From Bacteroides clarus YIT 12056 (GTDB taxonomy: Bacteria; Bacteroidota; Bacteroidia; Bacteroidales; Bacteroidaceae), in NCBI RefSeq assembly GCF_900129655.1, contig NZ_FQWK01000003.1, positions 496,001-560,000 on the forward strand: a stretch of DNA of 64,000 nt, in the 5' to 3' direction. Positions 36,473 through 45,404 of this stretch are shown in pieces. The notes beneath the pieces were generated by a model. It had not been told where the DNA came from and searched no databases. It was given only the letters and a program-made list of their open reading frames with translations. How positions within the stretch are numbered: the first letter of the stretch is position 1; each line of letters begins with the position of its first letter. The translations under genes were made by a program, and so were the position numbers.

Positions 36473-36609
36473 AAAAGAATGCAAATGAAATTTTTATGTT
36501 ACAGTACCGTATCAAACGCTATCAAGCAATGGGTAACGGAGCTATGTGCCAAACCTTAAACGGCAAACTACAAAAACTGCTGGCAAAGCAAGCCACCATG
36601 ACCATGTAA
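36469..36609 (+). CDS. 46-residue small protein
   Basis: The ORF encodes MKKNANEIFMLQYRIKRYQA, then a region with Met and Gln, ending QATMTM. It is basic, with no signal or membrane helix. It lies between a TATCTTTG promoter and a strong terminator, giving a compact transcript of about 280 nt that contains only this pair. I think similar short proteins occur in other Bacteroides, but I cannot name the family. It is too short for standard gene calling. Confidence 0.65.
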   Translation: MKKNANEIFMLQYRIKRYQAMGNGAMCQTLNGKLQKLLAKQATMTM

Positions 36610-36633
36610 ATCACACCTTTAAATAAAATGAAC

Positions 36634-36673
36634 GAGGGCGGGAAATTTTTCAGTTTCCCGCCCTCTTCTTTTA
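36634..36673 (+). terminator. Strong terminator of the small-ORF transcript
   Basis: GAGGGCGGGAAA (36634-36645) pairs perfectly with TTTCCCGCCCTC (36654-36665), followed by TTCTTTTA. It also faces the YccF gene that ends at 36704 on the other strand. Confidence 0.85.
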
Positions 36674-36703
36674 TCGGTCTTCTGCCTATGCAAGGCAGCA
36701 TGC

Positions 36704-37078
36704 TTACGCCTCCACAATATCTTTTCCAAAAGGAGCCAATGCCAAAGCGGCAAGTTTGAAATGCTGCATACCGAAAGGAATGCCTATGACAGTGATGCAC
36801 AGCAATATGCCAAACCCCAAATGTGAAAGGCAAATCCATATTCCACCCAGAAAAATCCACAGCACATTCATCAGTATATACAGACACCCGCCGGAGCGTA
36901 CTCCGCTACGCACATCCTTGCCGAAAGGCCACAAAGCAAGGCCTGCCATTTTCATTGTCTGCATGCCGAAAGGAATACCGACGATTGTAATCATCATTAA
37001 CAAACTGGCTATCATATACTCCACCGCGGTAAAAATACCGCCGAATACCAGCCACAAAATATTCATCAGACATCCCAT
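36704..37078 (-). CDS. YccF-family inner membrane protein
   Basis: The protein has 124 residues in two repeated halves, each with a hydrophobic pair and the motif TIVGIPFGMQTMKMAGLALWPFGKDV or TVIGIPFGMQHFKLAALALAPFGKDI. This duplicated pattern defines YccF. There are about four membrane helices. The function is unknown; some relatives are proposed as channel-like. It is the single gene in its transcription unit. Confidence 0.9.
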   Translation of the reverse strand: MGCLMNILWLVFGGIFTAVEYMIASLLMMITIVGIPFGMQTMKMAGLALWPFGKDVRSGVRSGGCLYILMNVLWIFLGGIWICLSHLGFGILLCITVIGIPFGMQHFKLAALALAPFGKDIVEA

Positions 37079-37127
37079 TGTATTACGTTTTTATGTTCGA
37101 CATTGCAAAGATAATATTCTTTCTTCC

Positions 37128-38228
37128 TTATTCATTGGATTCCCAGTCACTAAATTCAAAACTCAGCTGCTCCCAGACACCTTTTTCATCACTTTCTTCA
37201 CGAGGATTGGAAACGGAAAGCCCTATCAGGCGGATGGGATGATGTTCGTAATCGACTTCCTTCAAAAGTTGCTTTGCCAAAGGCAGAATCACATCAAGGG
37301 CAATCAACTCTTTGGACTGCGTGATGCTGCGGGTGATTTGGCTGAAGTCATGAAACTTGATTTTCAGCGTCAATGTATTTCCCCGGAAGTTCTTATGTTC
37401 CAAACGGCCTGCCAGTTCCACCGCGGTATGATACAATTCGATAATCACCGACGCCTGCCGGTTGATATCTTTTTCCAAAGTATGTTCGCACCCGATGGAC
37501 TTGCGAACGCGTACCGCCTCTACCGGACGAAGGTCTATCCCACGGGCAAAATCATAATAGATACTTCCTACTTTCCCGAACTCGCGCAGCAGCATTGCTT
37601 GCGAACAGGCGCGCAGCTGTTCTCCATTGTGTATCCCCAAAGCATGCATTTTCCTTGCCGTCACCGGTCCTACTCCCCAGAAACTTTCTATCGGCAAACG
37701 TGCTATAAACCCCAAAGCCTGGTCGGGATGAATGGTGCACAAGCCATCCGGCTTACGGTAATCGGATGCTATTTTGGCAAGGAATTTATTATAGGAAATT
37801 CCCGCAGACGCCACCAAGCTCAGCCTTTCACGTACTTTCCGTTTTATTTCTTTGGCTATATCCACAGCCAGGGGCATACCCGGCTTGTTTTCCGTCACAT
37901 CCAGAAAAGCCTCATCCAAAGAGATAGGCTCTATGATATCCGTATACTCATGGAAAATCTCATGTATCCGGCGGGATACCGATTTATACATATCCATGCG
38001 TCCCGGAATGAAAATAAGCTGCGGACACAACCGCTTCGCTTTCTGTGACGACATGGCCGAACGCACCCCGAACCGGCGGGCTTCATAGCTGGCGGCAGCC
38101 ACCACGCCCCGTTCCTCGGCATGCCCCACTGCCACAGGCTTGCCACGCAGTTCCGGATTATCGCGCTGTTCCACAGATGCGTAAAAAGCGTCCATATCGA
38201 TATGTATAATCTTCCGTTCGGCCATCAT
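37128..38228 (-). CDS. dinB: DNA polymerase IV
   Basis: A 366-residue Y-family polymerase that copies damaged DNA. Palm acidic residues are in HIDMDAFYASVE (motif I) and SLDEAFLDVT (motif III). The thumb contains HhH-type GIHNGEQL and the little finger lies beyond about 240. The C-terminal tail ends in QLSFEFSDWE, which resembles a beta-clamp-binding QxxF-like peptide. A TATCTTTG box at 38246-38253 sits just upstream. No LexA-type box is recognised. Confidence 0.95.
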   Translation of the reverse strand: MMAERKIIHIDMDAFYASVEQRDNPELRGKPVAVGHAEERGVVAAASYEARRFGVRSAMSSQKAKRLCPQLIFIPGRMDMYKSVSRRIHEIFHEYTDIIEPISLDEAFLDVTENKPGMPLAVDIAKEIKRKVRERLSLVASAGISYNKFLAKIASDYRKPDGLCTIHPDQALGFIARLPIESFWGVGPVTARKMHALGIHNGEQLRACSQAMLLREFGKVGSIYYDFARGIDLRPVEAVRVRKSIGCEHTLEKDINRQASVIIELYHTAVELAGRLEHKNFRGNTLTLKIKFHDFSQITRSITQSKELIALDVILPLAKQLLKEVDYEHHPIRLIGLSVSNPREESDEKGVWEQLSFEFSDWESNE

Positions 38229-38245
38229 CGTACCAACTACCGGTA

Positions 38246-38253
38246 CAAAGATA
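38246..38253 (-). promoter_or_regulatory. -7 element for dinB
   Basis: The minus strand reads TATCTTTG, giving a leader of only about 12 nt. It lies 3 nt before the end of the MATE gene. Confidence 0.5.
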
Positions 38254-38255
38254 CA

Positions 38256-39602
38256 CTATTTTTTGTTCATCCGAAGTATACGTCGGTAGACATAAATAAA
38301 AGCGGGAATGAGGAACAAATCCGCGAAAATCCAAGCGGTCGGGTCACCGAAGCAAACGGCGATGTAGCCGAATGCCGGCACCGCCAGCAAGCTGACCAGA
38401 ATACGGGCTATCATTTCGGAAACGCCCGAAAGCATAGCCAGATTGGTGTAGCCCGCTCCTTGAATCGTGTAGCGCAGGATACAAAGCAACCCCAGTATCG
38501 GGAAGAAAGAGACAGATATATGCAGAAAAAGTTCCGCATCTCTCAGTATTTCCACTTCCGAAGCCTCTACAAACAGCAGAGCGAACGTTCTGGCTCCGAG
38601 CATCAGCACCGCGAAAGTGAACGCCCAGTAGACAATCATCATCAGAGCGCTTGCCTTGACACCCTGCCATATACGTTCGGGCTTGCCCGCACCGTAGTTC
38701 TGTCCGCTATAAGTGGCCATCGCCATACCCAGGCTTTCGAAGGGACACATAAAGAACATCTTGATACGCATGGCAGCCGTAAAAGCCGCTACACACGCCG
38801 TACCCAACGCGTTGTTGGCGCTCTGCAGCATGATACTGCCGATAGCGGTGATGGAAAACTGCAACCCCATAGGCACTCCGATATACATCAGCGTACGCGC
38901 CAGCGCGCCGTCGAATTTACGTTCGGCAGGAGTAGTTCTCAGAATTTCAAAACGCTTCATCATATAGATGTAACACAGCGCCGCCGAAACTCCCTGGGAA
39001 AAGACCGTAGCGATCGCCGCTCCCGCCACGCCCCAGTCCAAAACAAGGATACAAAACAAGTCGAGCAGAATATTCAGGACGGTGGAAAAAAGCAGAAACC
39101 AAAACGGCGTCTTGCTATCCCCCAAAGCACGTATAATGCTGGACAACAAATTATAGAAGAAAGTACAGGGAACACCTATAAAAGTGACAAGCAGATAATA
39201 ATAAGCTCCGGTAAAGATATTCTCCGGTGTACGCATCATGCGCAGAATATCCGCGCAATAAACGCTTGTGACCACGGCAAGCACCACCGACATTACCACG
39301 GCCAATTGCAGACTGACCGCCACATAACGGCGCATCGTAACATAATCCCTCGCCCCGAACTTCTGCGCCACCGGAATGCCGAACCCGCCGCAACATCCGT
39401 TGCAAAAACCGAGTATCAGGAATATGACCGATGTACTCGCCCCGACAGAAGCCAGCGCATTTATCCCCAAAAACTTACCGACAATCGCAGCATCCACCAA
39501 AGAATAGGTCTGTTGCAGCAAATTACCCAGCAATAAAGGCAAAGTGAAATTGAATATCAGCGGAAGAGCCCGTCCTTCCGTCATTTCTCTTGATGTCGCC
39601 AT
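38256..39602 (-). CDS. MATE-family efflux transporter
   Basis: The 448-residue protein has 12 predicted membrane helices, the length and duplicated arrangement of MATE transporters. It begins MATSREMTEGRALPLIFNFTLPLLLGNLLQQTYSLVDAAIVGKFLG; the GNLLQQTYSLVDAAIVGK motif is diagnostic, and repeats in the second half as VCPFESLGMAMATYSGQNYGAGKPERIW. It exports cationic compounds by Na+ or H+ antiport. The closely following dinB may share readthrough. A TAATTTTG box (39629-39636) stands 27 nt upstream. Confidence 0.93.
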   Translation of the reverse strand: MATSREMTEGRALPLIFNFTLPLLLGNLLQQTYSLVDAAIVGKFLGINALASVGASTSVIFLILGFCNGCCGGFGIPVAQKFGARDYVTMRRYVAVSLQLAVVMSVVLAVVTSVYCADILRMMRTPENIFTGAYYYLLVTFIGVPCTFFYNLLSSIIRALGDSKTPFWFLLFSTVLNILLDLFCILVLDWGVAGAAIATVFSQGVSAALCYIYMMKRFEILRTTPAERKFDGALARTLMYIGVPMGLQFSITAIGSIMLQSANNALGTACVAAFTAAMRIKMFFMCPFESLGMAMATYSGQNYGAGKPERIWQGVKASALMMIVYWAFTFAVLMLGARTFALLFVEASEVEILRDAELFLHISVSFFPILGLLCILRYTIQGAGYTNLAMLSGVSEMIARILVSLLAVPAFGYIAVCFGDPTAWIFADLFLIPAFIYVYRRILRMNKK

Positions 39603-39628
39603 ACAATCTAATCCCCCGAAAGTCGGTG

Positions 39629-39636
39629 CAAAATTA
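39629..39636 (-). promoter_or_regulatory. -7 element for the MATE gene
   Basis: The minus strand reads TAATTTTG, 26 nt before the ATG at 39602. Confidence 0.45.
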
Positions 39637-39730
39637 GTAAAAGAAATGCTGGCGGAAATTGATGCATATCAAAAGATGCGGAAAATCCCGAGAGTGATTC
39701 GACATGTTTATTCAGACAGAAAACAGTCGC

Positions 39731-40441
39731 TTACAAGCCGGTCGTTTTCTTCAGTACGGAGCTATGAGCCAGATAGTCGGGAGCCCCGGCGTAGATATAC
39801 ATCACGCTCCCTCCTTTAATGGCGTCGATGATAGGACGGCTGAGTTTTTGCGGGACAGCCGGACAGCCGAAACTCCGTCCCAAACGTCCTCCCCTGCTTG
39901 CCACCGAAGGATCGGCATAGGCAGCTCCGTGCATCACAATGGCGCGCTCACGGGCACGGTCGTTGATACCCTTTTCCAACCCGTTCAGGATAAGGGAATA
40001 TCCGTTCCTCCCCTGATAGGTCGTCTCCGTCAGGTAGAAGCCCAAGGAGCTTTTGTAAGAACCGTATTCGTTGGAAAATGAGGTGGCATACTTGTCACCG
40101 CTGTTTTTGCCATGCGCAACGACCGAGGAAAAAAGCAGCTTCCGCCGCCCCATATCGAATACAAACAGACGTTGCTCGGTAGAAGGACGGGAGAAATCAA
40201 TCAGAGTGAGCACATCCCGTTTACGGCCTGCTATTTTATGATACCCCGTTACCGCCTGACGGAAAGCGTTCCAACTCACCACTCCTTCCAGTTGCATGGA
40301 ACGGTACAGCTCTGCGCATGCCGCCGATTCCACCGCCGGCGCAACATCAGGCTTATCCGGCACACCGGTGGCAGGCTTGCTTCCCAAAAACAGGAAACAA
40401 GGAAAAAACAGGAATAAAAAAGACAAGCAAACTCGCAACAT
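39731..40441 (-). CDS. Murein L,D-transpeptidase catalytic-domain protein (YkuD_2 type)
   Basis: This 236-residue exported enzyme has a hydrophobic start (MLRVCLSFLFLFFPCFLFLG). The C-terminal catalytic domain (about 90-225) carries AIVMHGAAYADPSV and the active-site block GRSFGCPAVP, whose Cys attacks the tetrapeptide to make 3-3 cross-links or attach proteins. The ATG at 40441 is preferred because it begins the signal; the upstream extension is not family-like. It directly follows a second, differently shaped L,D-transpeptidase gene. Confidence 0.9.
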   Translation of the reverse strand: MLRVCLSFLFLFFPCFLFLGSKPATGVPDKPDVAPAVESAACAELYRSMQLEGVVSWNAFRQAVTGYHKIAGRKRDVLTLIDFSRPSTEQRLFVFDMGRRKLLFSSVVAHGKNSGDKYATSFSNEYGSYKSSLGFYLTETTYQGRNGYSLILNGLEKGINDRARERAIVMHGAAYADPSVASRGGRLGRSFGCPAVPQKLSRPIIDAIKGGSVMYIYAGAPDYLAHSSVLKKTTGL

Positions 40442-40527
40442 AAATATCCGACCTGAGAAAATATCGGCGGCAAAGTTAGCACTTTCCGTCCATACACCTA
40501 TCACACAGATAGTTAAAAAGAGAGGTA

Positions 40528-41556
40528 TTATTCGATAACAACCACTAAAGATCGTTCCGCCGGCGCCCAGTCGAACACAAACTTTGCATGCGAAGTAGCA
40601 TTGCGCACGCACATATGCGAACGCGGCGTAGTGCCCAACGACCAGCTATACTCAATCATCGCCGTACGCGGCACATTCACCGGCACTCCATGAATATAGG
40701 CACCGTTGGTAAAGCGGCTGGCATAGGGTGCATACCCGCCCGTTGCCGTAGAGCCGTCTTTCAGAAAAACCATACGCGACTTTTTTTGCTGAAGCAAATA
40801 CATCCCCAGCGGCGTTTCCTGCGCATAGGGCGGCGCATGCCGTCCCGTGGTGGCAGGATTCATGCTGCGGATTTTCCATTCGCCTTTATCCATGCGCTCC
40901 AGCGTGGCGATATTCTGGTCAAGCCGGTCTACGAAAATGACATGATGAAAGACGGTACTGTCCGCCAGCTCTCTCAGATAACGATGAGGTACCAGCCATT
41001 CATCTTCCAGCGTAATAGGAAGAATACGGTCGAAACCGCCTTCCGTACCCAGCAGATAAGCCAATGTCCCATCCCTGCCATAGCGTTCGGGGACCAACGT
41101 ATCTCCCGGCAGATACAAGGGAACGGACTGATAACGTTCCACTCCGAGTGTGTCCGCCACGCGGCGATAGGCATTACGCACAAACTTGCGGACTAAAGGG
41201 GCTTCCCGATTCAGATTCTTATAATTCTGCAATACCGCCCACTTCACGCCGTCCCGTTGCATGTTCTCTATATAAGCCAGACAATTACGGATTACATCCC
41301 ATTTGAACGAACGCACGGTATCCTTGTACGGATAGGTATCTTCCAGCGTATACGTATCGTAAAGCAAGTCTTTGGTCAGCGCTATATCGGCTGCCGTCAG
41401 CAACTTCTCCCTGAAAGGCGTTTCCACCACAGGCACAACGGTATCAACAGGTTCCGATACCCGCGCGACAGGAGATGAAGCGTGGTCTTGACGCCCGTTA
41501 CATCCTGCAAGCACCATGTATGCAGCCACAGCGGCAAAGAGGAAGAATCGTTTCAT
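40528..41556 (-). CDS. L,D-transpeptidase (YkuD domain) lipoprotein
   Basis: A 342-residue lipoprotein with lipobox Cys (YMVLAGC). The YkuD domain lies toward the C-terminus with NGAYIHGVPVN and the catalytic segment GTTPRSHMCVRNATSHAKFV, Cys in the SHMCVRN position. It makes a peptide bond at the meso-DAP (or equivalent) side chain of peptidoglycan. It may also anchor lipoproteins. It lies just upstream of another L,D-transpeptidase; both probably act on the same wall. The promoter is a TATCTTTG box at 41617-41624. Confidence 0.9.
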   Translation of the reverse strand: MKRFFLFAAVAAYMVLAGCNGRQDHASSPVARVSEPVDTVVPVVETPFREKLLTAADIALTKDLLYDTYTLEDTYPYKDTVRSFKWDVIRNCLAYIENMQRDGVKWAVLQNYKNLNREAPLVRKFVRNAYRRVADTLGVERYQSVPLYLPGDTLVPERYGRDGTLAYLLGTEGGFDRILPITLEDEWLVPHRYLRELADSTVFHHVIFVDRLDQNIATLERMDKGEWKIRSMNPATTGRHAPPYAQETPLGMYLLQQKKSRMVFLKDGSTATGGYAPYASRFTNGAYIHGVPVNVPRTAMIEYSWSLGTTPRSHMCVRNATSHAKFVFDWAPAERSLVVVIE

Positions 41557-41616
41557 AAAGATGAATTTAAGTTCGTAATCGGGTTCAGAATCTTCATGAA
41601 TACCTGACTCTACGAA

Positions 41617-41624
41617 CAAAGATA
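41617..41624 (-). promoter_or_regulatory. -7 element for the L,D-transpeptidase genes
   Basis: The minus strand reads TATCTTTG, leaving a leader of about 54 nt before the ATG at 41556. Confidence 0.5.
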
Positions 41625-41717
41625 TAATTTTTTCTTACGTCTACAACGATTTTCCCCCGATAATTGTTGTGCCCCGCAGCGCATTTCAGGCAGGGGGATA
41701 CCTAAGTATATGACCGA

Positions 41718-41850
41718 GGTACCCTGAAGGTACGGCTGAGACACCCTGAAGGTACGACTGAGATACCCCTAAGGGTACGACTGAGGTACCCTGAAGGTAC
41801 AGTCGAGATACCCTGTGAATACGACCGAGATACCCCGAGGATATGCCCCG
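41718..41850 (+). repeat. 22-bp-period dyad array, locus B
   Basis: Six contiguous units of 22 nt (one of 23) start at 41718, 41740, 41762, 41785, 41807 and 41829; a seventh, decayed unit follows to about 41873. Units 1 and 4 read GTACC-CTGAA-GGTAC, a 5-5-5 dyad, and unit 3 changes both arms to TACCC and GGGTA. Linkers carry a shared GACTGA or GACCGA core. The sequence is unrelated to arrays A and C but the geometry is the same. It lies between phnW and the L,D-transpeptidase promoter. Confidence 0.85.
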
Positions 41851-41899
41851 GAGTATCTCGGTATGCGACCGGGAAACCGCAGTTTACCCGAAACGCTCA

Positions 41900-42988
41900 T
41901 TAATACTTACATTCTTTGATTACCTCAATCAGCTTGCCGAAGTCTTCCGGATACACATCGCCGATATTACCGATACGGAACGTGTCCGCCTGGGAAATCT
42001 TGCCCGGATAAATCACAAAGCCCCTTTCCTTGAGCTGCGCATAAAACGATGTGAAATCGAAGTCCGCATTCGGATAGAGGAAAGAGGTAATAACCGGAGA
42101 CTGTATTTCATCAGGAAGCAAAGTCTTGAAGCCGAGTGAGCGCATTCCTTTTACCAGTACGTCATGATTCGCACAATATCTTTCGTGGCGTGCCTCTACC
42201 CCGCCCTCTTCCAGCAATTCATCCATGGCCTGTTTAAAAGCTCTCACCACATGGGTAGGCGATGTAAAGCGCCACTTTCCATGCCCTTTTTCCATTGTTT
42301 CCCACTGATCGTAAATATCGAGCGACAGAGATTTGGAAACGCCTTTACAGTGCGCCAACTCCGACTTGCGGGCAATAATAAAGCCGAAGCCCGGTACTCC
42401 CTGAATACACTTATTGGAACTGCTGATAAGGAAATCGATACCCAGCTCCTGCACATCCAAAGGTACACCGCCAAAGCTGCTCATGGCATCTACAATCAGT
42501 TTCTTGCCGTGCATCTTTACAATATGGGCAATCTCCTTCAACGGATTCAGCACCCCGGTAGTGGTTTCACAATGCACTACCGACACATGCGTAATCTCCG
42601 CATTATGCGCCAAATAATCATCCACATAGTCGACAGATACCTGCTCCGTCTCATCAAAGGCCAGCATATCGTAGTCGATGCCGTGATATTCGGCTATATT
42701 TCCCATACGGTCACCGTAGGCTCCGTTACTTAAAATAAGAAGCTTGTCACCCGGCTTAACAGTACTTCCGATAACGGCTTCCACACAATAGGTTCCGCTG
42801 CCTTGCAAAAGAATGGAAGTATATTCATCAGTCCGCTTTGTGGCAAGCGCAACGAGGGATTTGCGGATTTCTTCCACGATATGCACGTTATAATCCGCAT
42901 CCCATGTACACCAATCGGTGAGCATGGCTTCTTTTACGGTTTCGGAAGTAGTGAGAGGCCCGGGGGTCAATAAAATGTAAGGTTTCAT
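41900..42988 (-). CDS. phnW: 2-Aminoethylphosphonate:pyruvate transaminase
   Basis: The 362-residue PLP enzyme converts 2-aminoethylphosphonate and pyruvate to phosphonoacetaldehyde and alanine. The family start [19 protein letters not shown] is clear. The PLP lysine is in [16 protein letters not shown]. The active-site segment [15 protein letters not shown] is typical. Translation is coupled to phnX through a 4-nt overlap. Together they degrade aminoethylphosphonate to acetaldehyde and phosphate. Confidence 0.96.
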   Translation of the reverse strand: MKPYILLTPGPLTTSETVKEAMLTDWCTWDADYNVHIVEEIRKSLVALATKRTDEYTSILLQGSGTYCVEAVIGSTVKPGDKLLILSNGAYGDRMGNIAEYHGIDYDMLAFDETEQVSVDYVDDYLAHNAEITHVSVVHCETTTGVLNPLKEIAHIVKMHGKKLIVDAMSSFGGVPLDVQELGIDFLISSSNKCIQGVPGFGFIIARKSELAHCKGVSKSLSLDIYDQWETMEKGHGKWRFTSPTHVVRAFKQAMDELLEEGGVEARHERYCANHDVLVKGMRSLGFKTLLPDEIQSPVITSFLYPNADFDFTSFYAQLKERGFVIYPGKISQADTFRIGNIGDVYPEDFGKLIEVIKECKY

Positions 42989-43782
42989 ATTCTTGGTATT
43001 TTAAAGTTATTAATATCATCTATCACGGCGGGAAGTTCTTCAACGGAGTCTATTACATAATGGGCTCCGGCAGCCAGCATACGGCGGCGGACATCCTGCT
43101 TGCGGATTGTCAATTCGGCGGCGGGCAAAGCATTCACTTCTTCCAGGGTCAGCCCCAGTTCGTTGCTGCCAAGTATGACGCCTACCGTCCAGACTTTGGC
43201 ATTCACTCCCTCTTTGATGTCGGCAATCGTATCGCCTACTTTCACTACACAGTCTGCCGAAGGCACGGCAAGCTCCGTCATGTTCTTATAAATCATATAA
43301 GGAGCGGGACGGCCGGCAGGCAGTCCGTCGGGAGTGACACAATTGTCAACCACATATCCGCGGGCTGCGGCGGCAGGCAATACGACATCCATCATTGCAC
43401 GGTTATAACCGGTAGTAGAGCCTATCTTAATCCCTTGCGCACGCAATCCCGATATTGTTTCGACCACACCGGGAACGGGTGTCGTATAGTCTTCCAGGGA
43501 TGCAAACAACACACGCTGAAAATCCGCATAGCGCGCCAATATATCTTCCTCGGTATACGGACGGCCGTATTTCTTTTCAAACTCGTTTCTTACACGGTCG
43601 ATATGGAACAAAGCGCGTATTTCCTCTACTTTGGTCAGCCCCATGTGGGCACGTGTCTCAGCAGCCGTTACCGGAGTGCCTATCACATTAAAACTCTCAA
43701 TGAAAGCGGCGACCGGAGCGAAACAGCCGTAATCGACTGCCGTGCCTGCCCAATCCATGATAATACATTCAATTTTCTTCAT
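42985..43782 (-). CDS. phnX: Phosphonoacetaldehyde hydrolase
   Basis: A 265-residue HAD-superfamily hydrolase (phosphonatase) that cleaves the C-P bond of phosphonoacetaldehyde through a Schiff base. The N-terminal nucleophile motif appears as [17 protein letters not shown], with Asp as nucleophile. A lysine for the imine lies in the cap region ([11 protein letters not shown]). Motif 2 is [11 protein letters not shown] and motif 4 contains [11 protein letters not shown]. Order of genes is DUF5690, phnX, phnW on the minus strand. Confidence 0.96.
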   Translation of the reverse strand: MKKIECIIMDWAGTAVDYGCFAPVAAFIESFNVIGTPVTAAETRAHMGLTKVEEIRALFHIDRVRNEFEKKYGRPYTEEDILARYADFQRVLFASLEDYTTPVPGVVETISGLRAQGIKIGSTTGYNRAMMDVVLPAAAARGYVVDNCVTPDGLPAGRPAPYMIYKNMTELAVPSADCVVKVGDTIADIKEGVNAKVWTVGVILGSNELGLTLEEVNALPAAELTIRKQDVRRRMLAAGAHYVIDSVEELPAVIDDINNFKIPRI

Positions 43783-43815
43783 AATTTATATCTTACTGTT
43801 ATTTTTCCTGTCTGC

Positions 43816-45204
43816 TTATTTTGCCATATCCGGAAGAAGTTCCAATGAAACACGCTTACCGGATAAACCACCCGCCGGATGAGGTGTATCGAATTCCTCG
43901 CCGGAAGTTTCCGCATATTTCTCACGGCGATAACGCTGTACCAGATAAATTGCCGAACCGATAAACGCAACGCCGCACGCTATACCTACATAACCGGACA
44001 TCAGATTGTAAAAGTCCAGCCAATTGACGGCAGGATTAAAGAATTCCTTGAATACCAGTACCACCACCGTACCCGTATAACCAATGAAATCCAGTGTAAT
44101 AATGAAAAAGCCCACATTCCCTTTTATCTTGAAGCAAGCGATGAAGCGCTCGAAAAAGAGTGTCTGGAAACTAAGGTAGACTGTGTAGAGCGACAAGCTT
44201 TGGAGAAACAGCCACATCATAGGCGGCAACCGCAAAGCCGAATAATTGAAAGCCATGAAACTTAACGCGGCCGTGCCGCAAGTAACCAGTCCCAATAGCA
44301 GGCACAGTACCTTTATGTTGCTCCTTACCATTGACATCAACCCGAACATGCACAGAATGATTAATGTAACCGTCGCGTCTACCCGGGCAAACGCCCACGA
44401 AGAAAGTCCCGCAGCATTGATATCGAGTATCTTCACCAGAAAATCCTCTTTGATGTCCTGCAATACCGTAATGAACAGGTTGGCGAAGAACAGCATTATC
44501 AGTACAGGCATAAAGCTCTTGAACAGATTCAGGCGGGCTTTGCTGTCCAACGTAACCCTTTCCGTGCGCAGTTCCTTGTCAGCCTGCGTAGGCTGGGGCA
44601 TCCGCGTCATCAGCCACCCCAAAAAGGATAAAAGCGGAAAAGCGAACGCTCCGATAAAAGCAGGCATCCAGAATTCACTGATATGCAAGTTATCCATCAC
44701 AAAAAGTCCGGTCGACTTTGCGGTGCCCGAGCTGATAGCGATGCTCAGTCCCATAAGGCTGGCCAGCAAATCCGTTACCCGCCTCCCTTCCAGAAAACTG
44801 AAAATCACTCCCCACATGCATCCCAAAGAAAGCCCGTTGAAGAACAGGGCGAATACATTGAAAGGCTGCGGAAGCGCTCCGAAAAGAACGAGGGACAGTT
44901 CGGCGACCGCGACCGAAAGGATAATAAACTTCAGCCGGTTTTCTTTCTTCAGCTCAGAAATCACTTTGATGCCTATCAGTTTGGAAATAAAATAACCGGA
45001 TATCTGTATAATACTGGTCGCAGTCTTATAGTCCATCCCGAAAAAGTCGAGTCCGTCGAAAGTTGCGGCGGTAAACGGCTTGCGCAATGCATATACCAAA
45101 GAATAAGAAAGCAGTGCCGCCCCGCCCGCCCAAAGAATAAACAGGGCATCAGACAATTTCTTGTTGGAAGCAACGGCTTCTTTTTTACCGGTTATCGTAT
45201 TCAT
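43816..45204 (-). CDS. DUF5690 family transporter-like membrane protein
   Basis: This 462-residue membrane protein has about 12 helices and the look of a major facilitator-type carrier: LWAGGAALLSYSLVYALRKPF near the start, AVAELSLVLFGALPQPF, and GCMWGVIFSFLEGRRVTDLLASLMG in the middle. I recall the family as DUF5690. It is the first gene of the phnX-phnW unit, so uptake of 2-aminoethylphosphonate is the simplest reading. That is by context only. The ATG at 45204 follows a TTTG/TACTTTTG promoter. Confidence 0.85.
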   Translation of the reverse strand: MNTITGKKEAVASNKKLSDALFILWAGGAALLSYSLVYALRKPFTAATFDGLDFFGMDYKTATSIIQISGYFISKLIGIKVISELKKENRLKFIILSVAVAELSLVLFGALPQPFNVFALFFNGLSLGCMWGVIFSFLEGRRVTDLLASLMGLSIAISSGTAKSTGLFVMDNLHISEFWMPAFIGAFAFPLLSFLGWLMTRMPQPTQADKELRTERVTLDSKARLNLFKSFMPVLIMLFFANLFITVLQDIKEDFLVKILDINAAGLSSWAFARVDATVTLIILCMFGLMSMVRSNIKVLCLLLGLVTCGTAALSFMAFNYSALRLPPMMWLFLQSLSLYTVYLSFQTLFFERFIACFKIKGNVGFFIITLDFIGYTGTVVVLVFKEFFNPAVNWLDFYNLMSGYVGIACGVAFIGSAIYLVQRYRREKYAETSGEEFDTPHPAGGLSGKRVSLELLPDMAK

Positions 45205-45233
45205 AATATCTATCTTGTTTTTGATTCCGGCAG

Positions 45234-45262
45234 CAAAAGTAAGGCAGCTTTTCAACAGCAAA
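45234..45262 (-). promoter_or_regulatory. Promoter for the phosphonate operon
   Basis: Minus strand TTTG (45262-45259) and TACTTTTG (45241-45234) are 17 nt apart. The DUF5690 ATG is 29 nt past the box. Confidence 0.6.
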
Positions 45263-45273
45263 AATGAATTTCC

Positions 45274-45285
45274 ATTATTAATAAT
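45274..45285. promoter_or_regulatory. 12-bp palindrome upstream of the phosphonate promoter
   Basis: ATTATTAATAAT is perfectly self-complementary. It is just upstream of the operon promoter and may be an operator. Confidence 0.35.
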
Positions 45286-45313
45286 ATTCATGAAACCAGC
45301 ATTTTATAATGTA

Positions 45314-45334
45314 ACATTAATGCAATATTAATGT
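45314..45334. promoter_or_regulatory. ACATTAAT-N5-ATTAATGT operator candidate
   Basis: An 8-bp perfect inverted repeat with a 5-nt spacer stands in the divergent region between the phosphonate operon and the helix-turn-helix gene. The length and symmetry suit a dimeric DNA-binding protein. Confidence 0.5.
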
Positions 45335-45404
45335 AATGAAAGCATAACACCACGTGATTTTCTTTGCAGACATTTTAAGTAAACAGCCAGTAACCCGCAA
45401 CGAT

